DNA of 64,000 bases from Clostridiales bacterium (GCA_012523405.1 JAAYIN010000126.1:1-64000), one strand, 5' to 3'; counted from the stretch's first letter, positions 51,038 to 60,035 are shown. Translations and numbers: made by a program. The notes: generated by a model not told the origin, from the sequence alone.

Positions 51038-52081
51038 ATGAAAGTAAAAGCTGAATCGTTTCATATCTATGAATACATACTCTTTTCAGTTCTTACAGCG
51101 GCCACGCTTTGCCTGTGCGTTTGCATGGGCAGCGTGGCTATTCCTGTAACTGATACGATTAGGGCAATTTGGAATAGCATTTGGAAGCTGCCAATACCTG
51201 ACGGTGTTTCGGCGCCCATTATCATGTCTGTCAGGCTTCCGCGTGTAATTGCAGTGGCGCTGACGGGGGCATCCCTTTCGTTATGCGGCGCAAGTATGCA
51301 AGGGCTTCTTCGCAATCCGCTTGCAGACGGCTCAACGCTTGGCGTGAGCTCGGGTGCATCGCTTGGCGCTGTATTTGCCATCCTTTTTAATATCAACTTT
51401 CCAGCGCTTCCGTTTGCAGGGACTATGATCATGGCGACCCTTTTCGCCTTTGGTTCACTAGCACTAATTTTGTCGGTATCCTATGCAGCGGATCGATTGC
51501 TGAGTACACATACGATCATCCTAATGGGTATCGTATTTAGTATGTTTGCTAGCAGCTTATTGAATTTATTGATTGCTTTCTCAGGTGAAAAGCTCAAATC
51601 CATTACATTTTGGACGATGGGCTCACTTGCTGGAAGCGGTTATGAAAATGACTTGGTATTACTATCTGCGCTCGTACTTTGTGGGGGCGTTCTTCTGTTT
51701 CACGCAAGGGAGCTGAATGCGTTTTCTCTGGGCGAGAATGCAGCGAAGCATATCGGGGTGAACGTGAAGCGGGTGAAACTAACGGTGATGATCGCTGTTT
51801 CTGTCCTGATTGGTGTATGCGTATCCGTTGGCGGCTCGATTGGCTTTGTGGGACTCACCATTCCTCATATAGCGCGCATCCTTGTTGGCGCAAACCACAA
51901 ACGATTACTGCCGGCTTCTATGTTCTTGGGTGCTATCTTTCTCATGCTGGCTGATCTTTTGGCACGAACCATTTTAAACCCGATTGAACTTCCCATTGGT
52001 GTGGTGACATCCTTGGTGGGTGCGGTGGTTTTTGTACTTGTATTCTTTCGGTCACGTAAGAAAAGGGGGAGCGCATGCTAG
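51038..52081 (+). CDS. btuC: Cobalamin ABC transporter permease (BtuC/FecCD family)
   Basis: A 347-residue permease with about ten helices. The FecCD patterns RLPRVIAVALTGASLSLCGASMQGLLRNPLADGSTLGVSSGA (in pieces), GSLAGSGYENDLVLL and the cytoplasmic coupling region VGFVGLTIPHIAR are all present. It overlaps btuD by seven bases. Substrate inferred from the upstream riboswitch. Confidence 0.9.
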   Translation: MKVKAESFHIYEYILFSVLTAATLCLCVCMGSVAIPVTDTIRAIWNSIWKLPIPDGVSAPIIMSVRLPRVIAVALTGASLSLCGASMQGLLRNPLADGSTLGVSSGASLGAVFAILFNINFPALPFAGTMIMATLFAFGSLALILSVSYAADRLLSTHTIILMGIVFSMFASSLLNLLIAFSGEKLKSITFWTMGSLAGSGYENDLVLLSALVLCGGVLLFHARELNAFSLGENAAKHIGVNVKRVKLTVMIAVSVLIGVCVSVGGSIGFVGLTIPHIARILVGANHKRLLPASMFLGAIFLMLADLLARTILNPIELPIGVVTSLVGAVVFVLVFFRSRKKRGSAC

Positions 52082-52830
52082 ATGTTAAGAACGTGAATGT
52101 CCGTTATGAGAACAATCTGGTGGTAGACGATGTTTCCTTTCATCTTCAAGCGGGAGACTGGTTGATGCTTGTTGGGGCAAATGGCGCAGGAAAATCGTCG
52201 CTCTTATCAGCAATTGCCCAATCCACGCCATATACAGGCGAGATTAAGCTTGGGGAGATCGATGCAAAATCATATCGGGCAAAGGAATTTGCCAAGCGAG
52301 TGGGTGTGCTGTCGCAGGTGAATCATGTGGAATATGATTATTCGGCGCAGGAAGTGATTCGCTTAGGGCGCTACGCGCACAGCTCAGGTGTCTTCTCTTC
52401 CTTGGATATGGATGGCGATAGGGCAGTCACGGATGCGATCCGTGCAACGGGACTTGAACAATTAAAGGATAAAAGCGTGCTGACTCTTTCAGGCGGCGAA
52501 TTGCAGCGCGTATTTCTGGCGCAGGTATTTGCGCAAGAGCCTGAATTGCTGCTGCTGGATGAGCCTGCAAATCACTTGGATTTACTATATCAAAAGCAAT
52601 TATTTTCAACCCTCTCAGCATGGCTTGCGCAGGGGAATCGTTCGATTATATCTGTGGTGCATGATTTGAGCCTTGCGATGAAATATGGAACGCATGTACT
52701 GTTGCTTCATGATGGGAAGAACGTCGCTTACGGGTATCCCAAGGATGCCTTGCAGCGTGATCACCTTCAAATGGCGTACGGAATGGACGTCAAAAAATGG
52801 ATGATAGAGCTGCTTGACGGCTGGCGATGA
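52075..52830 (+). CDS. btuD: Cobalamin ABC transporter ATP-binding protein (BtuD-like)
   Basis: A 251-residue ABC ATPase that powers the importer. Walker A is GANGAGKSSLL, the Q-loop LSQVNHVEYDY, the signature LSGGELQRV, Walker B LLLLDEPANHLD, and VVHDLSLA holds the switch His. A strong AGGGGGAG precedes the ATG. Together with the two preceding genes it forms a complete importer; no terminator is obvious after it, only an AT-rich 232-base gap before the hydrogenase operon. Confidence 0.92.
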   Translation: MLDVKNVNVRYENNLVVDDVSFHLQAGDWLMLVGANGAGKSSLLSAIAQSTPYTGEIKLGEIDAKSYRAKEFAKRVGVLSQVNHVEYDYSAQEVIRLGRYAHSSGVFSSLDMDGDRAVTDAIRATGLEQLKDKSVLTLSGGELQRVFLAQVFAQEPELLLLDEPANHLDLLYQKQLFSTLSAWLAQGNRSIISVVHDLSLAMKYGTHVLLLHDGKNVAYGYPKDALQRDHLQMAYGMDVKKWMIELLDGWR

Positions 52831-53062
52831 TATATTATTTTTATATGGCTGTAAATTGAATAATCTACCATAAGGCTTTGTAAACATTGATTTGAAAGGC
52901 TTGATTCGTATGGATTTAGTTTGGATAATTATTTTTTTGTCAATTTTTTTGTAAATGGGATGCAATTCGAGCTGTTATATGATAATATATATACGTTGCG
53001 CATATCGTTAGAGGGTGGCGCGACTTGATTCGTATCACAAATGGAGGAGGTCTTAGGCTGCC

Positions 53063-53545
53063 ATGTCCAATCATAACGAAGATCATGAAAAGTATGAAAA
53101 GCTGGCGGAAGTAATGCAGGCGCATAAGGAACAAAAGGGTGCCTTAATGCCTGTACTTCAGGAAGCACAAGGAATTTTTGGCTGTGTTCCCATGGATGTT
53201 CAGAAGATCATTGCTGAGGGTATGGGTGTTACGCTAAGTGAAGTTTATGGCGTAGCAACATTCTATTCACAATTCTCATTGGAGCCCAAAGGCGAGTTTG
53301 TCTGCGGTGTTTGCATGGGTACTGCTTGCTATGTTAAGGGCGCTCAAAAGGTGCTTGACAAGCTATGCGAGGAGCTGACAATTAATGTTGGCCAGACAAC
53401 GGAAGATCGTCGCTTTACCATTCAAGGAACGCGCTGCCTAGGCGCTTGCGGTCTTGCACCGGTTATGATGATCAACGACGATGTCTACGGGCGCTTGACT
53501 CCCGACGAGATTCCGACAATCATAGCGAAATATAAGGTGTCATAA
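53063..53545 (+). CDS. hydC: NAD-linked [FeFe] hydrogenase subunit, NuoE-like (HydC/HndA)
   Basis: A thioredoxin-like [2Fe-2S] subunit of 160 residues homologous to NuoE of complex I. The four cluster cysteines are in CMGTACYVKG (first pair) and CLGACGLAPVM (second pair). The helical start (KQKGALMPVLQEAQGIFGCVP) and VYGVATFYSQF are typical. It carries electrons between the NuoF-like flavin subunit and the hydrogenase. Ribosome-binding site GGAGGAGG lies a rather long 12 bases before the ATG. Confidence 0.93.
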   Translation: MSNHNEDHEKYEKLAEVMQAHKEQKGALMPVLQEAQGIFGCVPMDVQKIIAEGMGVTLSEVYGVATFYSQFSLEPKGEFVCGVCMGTACYVKGAQKVLDKLCEELTINVGQTTEDRRFTIQGTRCLGACGLAPVMMINDDVYGRLTPDEIPTIIAKYKVS

Positions 53546-53546
53546 T

Positions 53547-54104
53547 ATGATGCGCGACCTTAGTATGCATGTTTTGGATATTGCTCAAAACAGCATCAAA
53601 GCAAATGCAAATCTGGTCATTGTTACTTTTGATATAGCCAACAATCGATTTTTGTCATTTGAGGTCAAGGATGATGGATGCGGTATGTCCCCTGAGCTGC
53701 TTGCGCAGGTAACCGACCCTTTCACAACCACGCGCACTACACGTAAAGTTGGTTTAGGCATTCCGATGCTACAGCAAAGTGCTGAAATGAGCGGTGGTTC
53801 GTTTCGGATAGATAGCACGGTTGAGGTGGGTACGACCATTCAAGCGGTTTTTGATTTGAAAAACATTGATTGTATACCTATGGGTGAGATGTGCGACACA
53901 TTGCTTGCACTTGTCATCTTAAACCCCGATAAACCAGACTTCTTATTTAAAGCAACCTCAAACGAAGCTACTGCTGAGTTTGATACTCGTACGGTTCGCG
54001 CTGTACTGGGTGAGGTTCCACTGAATGAACCGGATATCATCACTTGGATCAAAGAGAGTATTGAAGAAGAATTCAAACCCATTTTGGAGGTGTCATTTTT
54101 ATGA
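53547..54104 (+). CDS. GHKL ATPase within the hydrogenase operon
   Basis: A 185-residue histidine-kinase-like ATPase without dimerisation or phospho-acceptor domain. LDIAQNSIKANA is the N box, VKDDGCGM the G1 box and KVGLGIPMLQQSAEMSGG the G2 region. The C-terminal third is not a known domain. It is placed one base after the NuoE-like gene and overlaps the next gene by four bases. It differs from the GHKL protein at 46882, so the region has two such ATPases. A regulatory or assembly role is likely. Confidence 0.85.
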   Translation: MMRDLSMHVLDIAQNSIKANANLVIVTFDIANNRFLSFEVKDDGCGMSPELLAQVTDPFTTTRTTRKVGLGIPMLQQSAEMSGGSFRIDSTVEVGTTIQAVFDLKNIDCIPMGEMCDTLLALVILNPDKPDFLFKATSNEATAEFDTRTVRAVLGEVPLNEPDIITWIKESIEEEFKPILEVSFL

Positions 54105-54475
54105 AAACCCTGGCTGAATTGGAAGCAATCCGCGCAAAAACATTGGAAAAAGTTTCGCTGCGTAAGGACTCAGATGATAGCGTTCGCGTTGTAGTCGGCA
54201 TGGCAACATGCGGTATTGCAGCAGGTGCTCGTCCTGTTATGCTGAAGTTCATCGAAGAAAACCAAAAACGTAATCTAAACAATGTGACTGTATCACAAAC
54301 GGGCTGCATCGGCATGTGCCGCCTAGAGCCTATGGTTGATGTGCTTGTACCTGGCAAGTCGAAGGTAACCTATGTTAACGTCAATCCCGATATGGTTGCA
54401 CGCATTGTTGCAGAGCACATCGTTAATGGACAGCCTGTTGCTGAGTACACCATTGGCGCACAGGAAAGCAAATAA
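54101..54475 (+). CDS. Thioredoxin-like [2Fe-2S] ferredoxin protein (HndB-type)
   Basis: A 124-residue protein with the thioredoxin-like ferredoxin fold: first cysteine in ATCGIAAGARPV and a C-terminal pair in TGCIGMCRLEPMVDV. It corresponds to the small HndB subunit of NADP-reducing hydrogenases of the HndABCD type, which has been reported to bind [2Fe-2S]. One of the usual four cysteines near the N-terminal pair seems to be missing, so the cluster may be non-standard. Coupled to its neighbours. Confidence 0.83.
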   Translation: MKTLAELEAIRAKTLEKVSLRKDSDDSVRVVVGMATCGIAAGARPVMLKFIEENQKRNLNNVTVSQTGCIGMCRLEPMVDVLVPGKSKVTYVNVNPDMVARIVAEHIVNGQPVAEYTIGAQESK

Positions 54476-54496
54476 GAACGCTAAGGAGGAACGAAA

Positions 54497-56290
54497 ATGG
54501 ATCTTTTTCGCGCACATGTGCTTGTCTGCGCCGGTACCGGTTGTTCTTCAAGCGGTTCCCTTGAGCTGATTAAGCGTTTTGAAGAACAGATCGAATCCAG
54601 CGGACTGGACAAAGAAGTAAAAGTAATTCGTACAGGCTGCTTCGGCCTTTGCGAAGCTGGCCCTGTTGTTATCGTATATCCCGAAGGTACCTTCTACAGC
54701 CGTATTCGTCTTGAAGATGTTGATGAAATTGTTGCCGAGCATCTGCTAAAGGGTCGTATTGTGCAGCACCTCGTTTACAAGGAAAAGGCTGATGATGAAG
54801 AGGACCATGTTACCCTAGAAGAGATTGACTTCTACCGTACACAGAAGCGTTTGGCTCTGCGTAACTGTGGTGTGATCGATCCTGAAAACATTGATGAAGC
54901 CATCGCATTTGACGGCTATATGGCTTTGGCAAAGGCACTCAATGAAATGACCCGTGAAGAGGTTATTGACGAGGTGCTAAAGTCCGGTCTTCGCGGCCGC
55001 GGCGGCGGTGGATTCCCCACTGGTCTTAAGTGGAAGTTCACATATAACTCCGTATCTGACCAGAAATATGTTGCTTGCAACGCCGACGAAGGCGATCCAG
55101 GCGCATTTATGGACCGCTCCATCTTGGAAGGTGATCCACATGCACTGATTGAAGCAATGGCGATCGCAGGTTATGCAATTGGTGCTACTGAAGGCTATGT
55201 TTATGTCCGCGCTGAATATCCTATCGCGGTTAAACGCCTTGAGATTGCTATTGAGCAGGCGCATGAATACGGCTTGCTGGGCAAAGGCATTATGGGAACA
55301 GATTTCAACTTTGATCTGTTTATTCGCCTTGGTGCAGGCGCTTTCGTCTGCGGCGAGGAAACAGCGCTGATGGCATCCATTGATGGACGCCGTGGTGAGC
55401 CCCGTCCCCGTCCGCCATTCCCTGCTGTAAAGGGTCTTTTTGATAAGCCTACAATGCTTAACAACGTTGAAACCTATGCGAACATTCCTCAGATCATCCT
55501 AAAGGGTGCTGATTGGTTCAGTAGCATCGGAACTGAGAAGAGCACAGGCACAAAGGTCTTTGCGCTTGGTGGCAAGATCAACAACACCGGCCTTGTTGAA
55601 GTTCCTATGGGCACACCACTCCGTGAGATCATCTATCAAATCGGCGGCGGTATTCCCAATGGCAAGAAGTTCAAGGCTGTGCAAACAGGCGGGCCTTCCG
55701 GCGGCTGTATCCCAGCTGATCTGCTGGATGTATCCATCGAATATGATACGCTCATCGAGATCGGTTCTATGATGGGATCGGGCGGCATGATCGTAATGGA
55801 CGAGGATAACTGCATGGTTGATATCGCACGCTTCTTCCTTGACTTCACCGTGGACGAGAGCTGCGGCAAGTGCGCCCCCTGCCGTATTGGAACAAAGCGC
55901 ATGCTTGAGATTCTTGAGCGCATTGTAGAGGGTAAGGGCGAAGAAGACGATATTGATAAGCTGGAAACATTGGCACGCAACATCAAGGAAACCGCGCTTT
56001 GCGGTCTTGGTCAGACTGCGCCAAACCCAGTTCTTTCAACTCTTCGTTATTTCCGTGATGAGTATGAAGCTCATATCAAGGAAAAGCGTTGCCCTGCACA
56101 TCACTGCCAGAAGTTGCTTAACTATGAAATTACCGACAAGTGCCGTGGTTGCACAGCCTGTGCGAAGGTTTGCCCTGTACATGCTATCACCGGCTCTGTG
56201 AAGGAAATCCACAAGATCGATATTCTCACATGCATCAAATGCGGTGCATGTATGGAGAAGTGCCGTTTCGGTGCTATCGTCAAGAACTAA
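54497..56290 (+). CDS. hydB: NAD(P)H-binding flavin subunit, NuoF-like (HydB/HndC)
   Basis: A 597-residue subunit that binds FMN and NAD(P)H, the site of flavin-based electron bifurcation in such hydrogenases. The N-terminal thioredoxin-like [2Fe-2S] part has GTGCSSSGS and TGCFGLCEAGPVV. The FMN/NADH domain has LRGRGGGGFPTGLKW, ACNADEGDPGAFMDR and GAGAFVCGEETALM. The [4Fe-4S] site is ESCGKCAPCRIG. The C-terminal 2[4Fe-4S] ferredoxin shows CRGCTACAKVCPV and CIKCGACMEKCRFG. Full-length for the HydB/HndC group. AAGGAGG precedes the ATG. Confidence 0.95.
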   Translation: MDLFRAHVLVCAGTGCSSSGSLELIKRFEEQIESSGLDKEVKVIRTGCFGLCEAGPVVIVYPEGTFYSRIRLEDVDEIVAEHLLKGRIVQHLVYKEKADDEEDHVTLEEIDFYRTQKRLALRNCGVIDPENIDEAIAFDGYMALAKALNEMTREEVIDEVLKSGLRGRGGGGFPTGLKWKFTYNSVSDQKYVACNADEGDPGAFMDRSILEGDPHALIEAMAIAGYAIGATEGYVYVRAEYPIAVKRLEIAIEQAHEYGLLGKGIMGTDFNFDLFIRLGAGAFVCGEETALMASIDGRRGEPRPRPPFPAVKGLFDKPTMLNNVETYANIPQIILKGADWFSSIGTEKSTGTKVFALGGKINNTGLVEVPMGTPLREIIYQIGGGIPNGKKFKAVQTGGPSGGCIPADLLDVSIEYDTLIEIGSMMGSGGMIVMDEDNCMVDIARFFLDFTVDESCGKCAPCRIGTKRMLEILERIVEGKGEEDDIDKLETLARNIKETALCGLGQTAPNPVLSTLRYFRDEYEAHIKEKRCPAHHCQKLLNYEITDKCRGCTACAKVCPVHAITGSVKEIHKIDILTCIKCGACMEKCRFGAIVKN

Positions 56291-56311
56291 ATCCGTTAAG
56301 GAGGAACGAAC

Positions 56312-58066
56312 ATGGAACAGATGATTTCGCTTACCATTGACGGCGTGCAGGTCGAGGTTCCTGCGGGTACGACGGTTCTTGAGGCTGCGCGTATCGCAAA
56401 CGTGAACATCCCCACGCTGTGCTATTTGAAAGATATTAATGAAACTGGTAACTGCCGCCTATGTATTGTAGATTGTGGCGGACGTTCTTTGCAAGCTGCT
56501 TGTGTGTTGCCCGCTGCCCCCAATATGGTGGTTAAGACCAATACACCCAAAGTACGTGAAGCTCGTCGGGTTAACCTTGAACTGATTCTAAGCAACCATG
56601 ATCGCAAATGCCTAAGCTGCAGCCGCAGCCAGAATTGCGAACTACAAAAGCTTTGCTTGGATATGGGCGTAGAAAACGGCGATCGTTTTGAAGGCGCACA
56701 TTCAGACTATGAGATTGATAACTCCTCACCTGCAATCGTTCGCGATAACAACAAGTGCATTCTTTGCCGCCGCTGCGTTGGCGCATGTGCAAAGGTGCAA
56801 AAAGTTGGTGTCATTGGCGCGGTTCGCCGCGGCTTTGAAACTGCGATCGAGAGCCCATGGGAACTCAAACTGGGCGATATGTCCTGCATCAACTGCGGAC
56901 AGTGTATTGCAGTTTGCCCCGTAGGAGCACTGACCGAAAAAGATACCACGGCTGATGTTTGGGACGTATTGGCTGATAGCACAAAGCATGTGGTTGTTCA
57001 GCCCGCCCCTGCTGTACGTGCTGCCCTTGGCGAAGAGTTTGGCTTTGAAATGGGTACAAGCGTAACAGGCAAAATGGTTGCCGCGCTTCGCCGCCTAGGC
57101 TTTGATAAGGTGTTTGACACTGATTTCGCAGCCGACCTTACCATCATGGAAGAAGGCACAGAGCTAATTGGCCGTCTAAACAACAATGGCGTGCTCCCCA
57201 TGATCACTAGCTGTTCACCCGGCTGGATCAAGTTCTGCGAGCACTACTATCCTGAATTCATTCCGAACCTGAGCTCCTGCAAATCTCCTCATGAGATGGC
57301 TGGCGCTATGGTCAAGACTTACTATGCCGAGAAGATGAACATCGATCCTAAGGATATCGTTGTTGTATCTGTCATGCCTTGCACAGCAAAGAAATACGAA
57401 GCCGCTCGTCCTGAACTAGGAAATAAGGGCATGGCTGATGTTGATCTGGTTATCACGACTCGTGAGCTTGCAAAGATGATCAAAACTGCTGGTATCAACT
57501 TCACCAAACTTGCTGACGAAGATTTCGACAAGCTGATGGGCGAGAGCACAGGCGCTGGCGTAATCTTTGGCGCAACGGGCGGCGTTATGGAAGCTGCTCT
57601 GCGTACTGCATATGAAGTGATCACAGGCTCTGAGCTTGAAGATGTAAACTTCACGGCAGTTCGCGGCGTTGAAGGCATCAAGGAAGCAACGGTTAAGATC
57701 GGTGACTTGGATGTAAATGTTGCAGTTTGCAGCAGCACAGGAATGGCTTCTAAGCTTCTTGATGCTGTAAAGAGCGGCGAGAAAACATATCATTTCATCG
57801 AAGTGATGGGTTGCCCCGGCGGCTGCGTAAACGGCGGCGGACAACCAATCGTTTCAGCACAGGTACGCAACTGGGTTGACATTCGCGCTGAGCGTGCGAA
57901 GGCTCTATATAACGAGGATGCTGCAAAGACCCTCCGTAAGAGCCATCAAAACCCTGAAATCACAAAGATTTATGCTGATTATCTAGGAGAGCCCAACAGC
58001 CATAAGGCGCATGAATTGCTGCATACCACCTATGAGCAAAGATCGCTTTACACTGAAGCTGAATAA
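56312..58066 (+). CDS. hydA: [FeFe] hydrogenase catalytic subunit HydA (HndD-type)
   Basis: The catalytic subunit reduces protons to H2 or oxidises H2. An N-terminal [2Fe-2S] domain (CYLKDINETGNCRLC, then CGGRSLQAAC) and a His/Cys [4Fe-4S] region (HDRKCLSCSRSQNCELQ) come first. A 2[4Fe-4S] ferredoxin (CILCRRCVGAC, CINCGQCIAVCPVGA) precedes the H-cluster domain with TSCSPGW (Cys about 301), MPCTAKKYE (Cys357) and MGCPGGCVNGGG (Cys501, Cys505). A small C-terminal subunit-like domain (residues 520-584) is fused. It is complete at 584 residues; AAGGAGG precedes the ATG. A terminator follows. Active maturation would need HydE/F/G, not seen in this window. Confidence 0.96.
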   Translation: MEQMISLTIDGVQVEVPAGTTVLEAARIANVNIPTLCYLKDINETGNCRLCIVDCGGRSLQAACVLPAAPNMVVKTNTPKVREARRVNLELILSNHDRKCLSCSRSQNCELQKLCLDMGVENGDRFEGAHSDYEIDNSSPAIVRDNNKCILCRRCVGACAKVQKVGVIGAVRRGFETAIESPWELKLGDMSCINCGQCIAVCPVGALTEKDTTADVWDVLADSTKHVVVQPAPAVRAALGEEFGFEMGTSVTGKMVAALRRLGFDKVFDTDFAADLTIMEEGTELIGRLNNNGVLPMITSCSPGWIKFCEHYYPEFIPNLSSCKSPHEMAGAMVKTYYAEKMNIDPKDIVVVSVMPCTAKKYEAARPELGNKGMADVDLVITTRELAKMIKTAGINFTKLADEDFDKLMGESTGAGVIFGATGGVMEAALRTAYEVITGSELEDVNFTAVRGVEGIKEATVKIGDLDVNVAVCSSTGMASKLLDAVKSGEKTYHFIEVMGCPGGCVNGGGQPIVSAQVRNWVDIRAERAKALYNEDAAKTLRKSHQNPEITKIYADYLGEPNSHKAHELLHTTYEQRSLYTEAE

Positions 58067-58074
58067 GTAATCAT

Positions 58075-58110
58075 AAAACGGCGGGAGCTTGCTCCCGTCG
58101 TTTTCCTTTT
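58075..58110 (+). terminator. Terminator of the hydrogenase operon
   Basis: A 14-base stem (AAAACGGCGGGAGC at 58075-58088 with GCTCCCGTCGTTTT at 58091-58104, one G-T pair) with a two-base loop and a T-rich end, nine bases after the hydA stop. Confidence 0.93.
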
Positions 58111-58417
58111 GGTCCCCACCGATGATCCTCTGCGAGTTTAGTCTTATGTGTTTGTGAAGTGAAATGCGAAGAAAGCTTGCGCGCTATACCATTTAGCGAG
58201 ATTTGCTGTGATTGATGCACTTGGATTCTCCTTAAGGAAAACAAATGTAAAGGTACCATGTTCATAAAACCTTTACATCCTCAATATTTCCATATAAATC
58301 AACACTTATAGCCATATTCTTGTAATGCTTCCCCTTGCGCTTTTCCTTAAAGAATGATTTAATAGTGAATGTGCAATGATAATGAAGAATTTCACCCAAA
58401 TGGAAGGGGAATTTAAT
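58111..58417. other. Intergenic region with one perfect inverted repeat
   Basis: About 307 bases separate the hydrogenase terminator and the rbgA start. The only clear structure is ATGTAAAGGT (58245-58254) with its inverse ACCTTTACAT (58269-58278), a 10-base stem with a 14-base loop. On the minus strand it is followed by TTGTTTT. No gene is supported on either strand: a 60-codon minus frame at 58262-58444 has no ribosome-binding site and runs into rbgA. No promoter with good spacing was seen, although rbgA probably needs one here. Confidence 0.6.
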
Positions 58418-59404
58418 TTGAATATACAATGGTATCCGGGACATATGGCTAGAGCAAAGCGATTGCTCGCAACACAGCTAAGCAGGGTAGACCTAGTGAT
58501 TGAGCTCTGTGATGCACGTTTGCCGCTTTCGAGCCGTAATCCTGCACTTGATACACTCGTGCAGCACAAACGCCGTGTGCTGCTGCTTTGCAAAGCTGAT
58601 CTGGCTGAAACACAGAAGACTGCCCAATGGCTGCAATATTTCAAGAATCAGGGCATAGATGCAATGGCATATGACAAAAGCCCTCAAAAAACAAAACAAG
58701 CCAAGGTGCTCATCGAAAAAGCAGCACAGGCTGTTATTGAACGCGGACAGCGCCGCGGCATTCAAAAGACCATCCGTGCGATGGTTGTTGGTGTACCAAA
58801 CGTTGGAAAGAGCACCTTTATCAATCGTATGTATGGCAGCAGTGTCACCAAAACAGGAGACCGTCCCGGTGTGACTAGAAATAACCAGTGGGTCAAAATT
58901 TCGCCCTATCTGGAAGTCATGGACTCTCCTGGTATGCTCTGGCCAAAGATGAACGATCAGCGAGCGGCAACGCGCCTTGCCTATATTGGCACGATTAAGG
59001 ATGCAGTCTACGACCAGCAGGAGTTATGTGTAACATTGCTTCGAGACTTGCTTGCAGCTATGCCTGAGAAGACCATAGAGCGGTATCGGATTAAGAATCC
59101 TGATGCACCACACTATGAATTGCTTGATGAAGTATGTCAGGGACGCGGATTTCTACTTCGCGGCGGAGTCAATGATATCGACCGTGCATGTGCAATTATT
59201 CTGGATGAATTCAGAGAAGGCAAGGTGGGCAGGCTTACATTGGAAGCTGTGCCAACGGAGACTGTGAAGGCACAGGTTGATACTGCGAAAGCTCTGACTG
59301 AAGCAAACAAAACTGAGGGTGGGATTGATAAAACTCCGATCGAGGCGGAAAGTACCCTAGCTGATGCCGAGGATGCTTCAAAGGAGGCTGAGCTTGATGG
59401 CTAA
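58418..59404 (+). CDS. rbgA: Ribosome biogenesis GTPase RbgA (YlqF)
   Basis: RbgA is a circularly permuted GTPase needed for late 50S assembly. TTG 58418, eight bases after GGAAGGGG, gives the family start MNIQWYPGHMARAKR; an ATG at 58376 lacks a ribosome-binding site. The permuted motif order is LCKADLAE (G4) first, then GVPNVGKSTF (G1), and DSPGMLWP (G3). The C-terminal ANTAR-like RNA-binding part is present, followed by about 50 extra residues rich in Glu, Ala and Thr, an acidic extension not typical of the family. The last codons contain the rnhB ribosome-binding site and overlap rnhB by eight bases. Confidence 0.93.
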   Translation: MNIQWYPGHMARAKRLLATQLSRVDLVIELCDARLPLSSRNPALDTLVQHKRRVLLLCKADLAETQKTAQWLQYFKNQGIDAMAYDKSPQKTKQAKVLIEKAAQAVIERGQRRGIQKTIRAMVVGVPNVGKSTFINRMYGSSVTKTGDRPGVTRNNQWVKISPYLEVMDSPGMLWPKMNDQRAATRLAYIGTIKDAVYDQQELCVTLLRDLLAAMPEKTIERYRIKNPDAPHYELLDEVCQGRGFLLRGGVNDIDRACAIILDEFREGKVGRLTLEAVPTETVKAQVDTAKALTEANKTEGGIDKTPIEAESTLADAEDASKEAELDG

Positions 59405-60035
59405 GCCCTCCGAAAAGAGAATGGCACATTTTCATGAGATGGTCGCATACGATCAATCTCATCTTGGCTTTGGCACATCGCTTGCTGGTATGGATGAAGT
59501 TGGCAGAGGACCGCTGTTTGGATCGGTGGTGACTGCTTGCGTGATTATGCCGGCTGATCCGCTTTTTCCGTGGATTGATGATAGTAAAAAACTGAGCGCA
59601 AAAAGACGTGCGGAGTTATATGACCAAATCTATGAACATGCAATTTACGTGGGCATAGGGGAGGTTAGTGCACAGCAAATCGACGAGATCAACATACTCA
59701 ATGCAACGAAGCTTGCGATGGAGCGCGCAGCCGAAAAAGCACCTGCAACGCTTTGTATTGTTGATGCGGTGCGCGGGCTGTATTTGCCTTTTCCTACGAT
59801 GCCAATCATGCACGGTGATGCAACAAGCTACAATGTAGCTGCAGCAAGTATCGTTGCCAAGGTGACGCGTGACAGGCAAATGGCATTGGCTGCAGAAAAA
59901 TACCCTGAATATGGTTTTGAGCGCAATATGGGCTATGGCACAGCTGAGCATATTGCAGCGTTAAAAAAATATGGCCCAACGCTTGAACATCGCCGCAGTT
60001 TCATAGGGAAGATCGTTGGAGAGGAAATGATTTGA
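59397..60035 (+). CDS. rnhB: Ribonuclease HII
   Basis: Removes misincorporated ribonucleotides and RNA-DNA hybrids. The catalytic acids are in AGMDEVGRGPLFG (Asp-Glu), VDAVRG and HGDATSYNVAAASIVAKVTRD (Asp), with the conserved IDDSKKLS. Length is 212 residues. ATG 59397 lies nine bases after AGGAGG; a start at 59364 would lie deeper in rbgA. The rbgA-rnhB order (ylqF-rnhB in Bacillus) is conserved. Its TGA overlaps the next ATG. Confidence 0.95.
   Translation: MAKPSEKRMAHFHEMVAYDQSHLGFGTSLAGMDEVGRGPLFGSVVTACVIMPADPLFPWIDDSKKLSAKRRAELYDQIYEHAIYVGIGEVSAQQIDEINILNATKLAMERAAEKAPATLCIVDAVRGLYLPFPTMPIMHGDATSYNVAAASIVAKVTRDRQMALAAEKYPEYGFERNMGYGTAEHIAALKKYGPTLEHRRSFIGKIVGEEMI

Noticed and set aside
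52831-53062. A sigma-A promoter in the AT-rich gap before the hydrogenase operon
   Set aside because: Several TATAAT-like words occur (near 52978-52995) but no -35 box has acceptable spacing; a promoter is expected but I cannot place it.
58262-58444. A 60-codon minus-strand frame in the gap before rbgA
   Set aside because: No ribosome-binding site, start inside rbgA, and no recognisable protein features.
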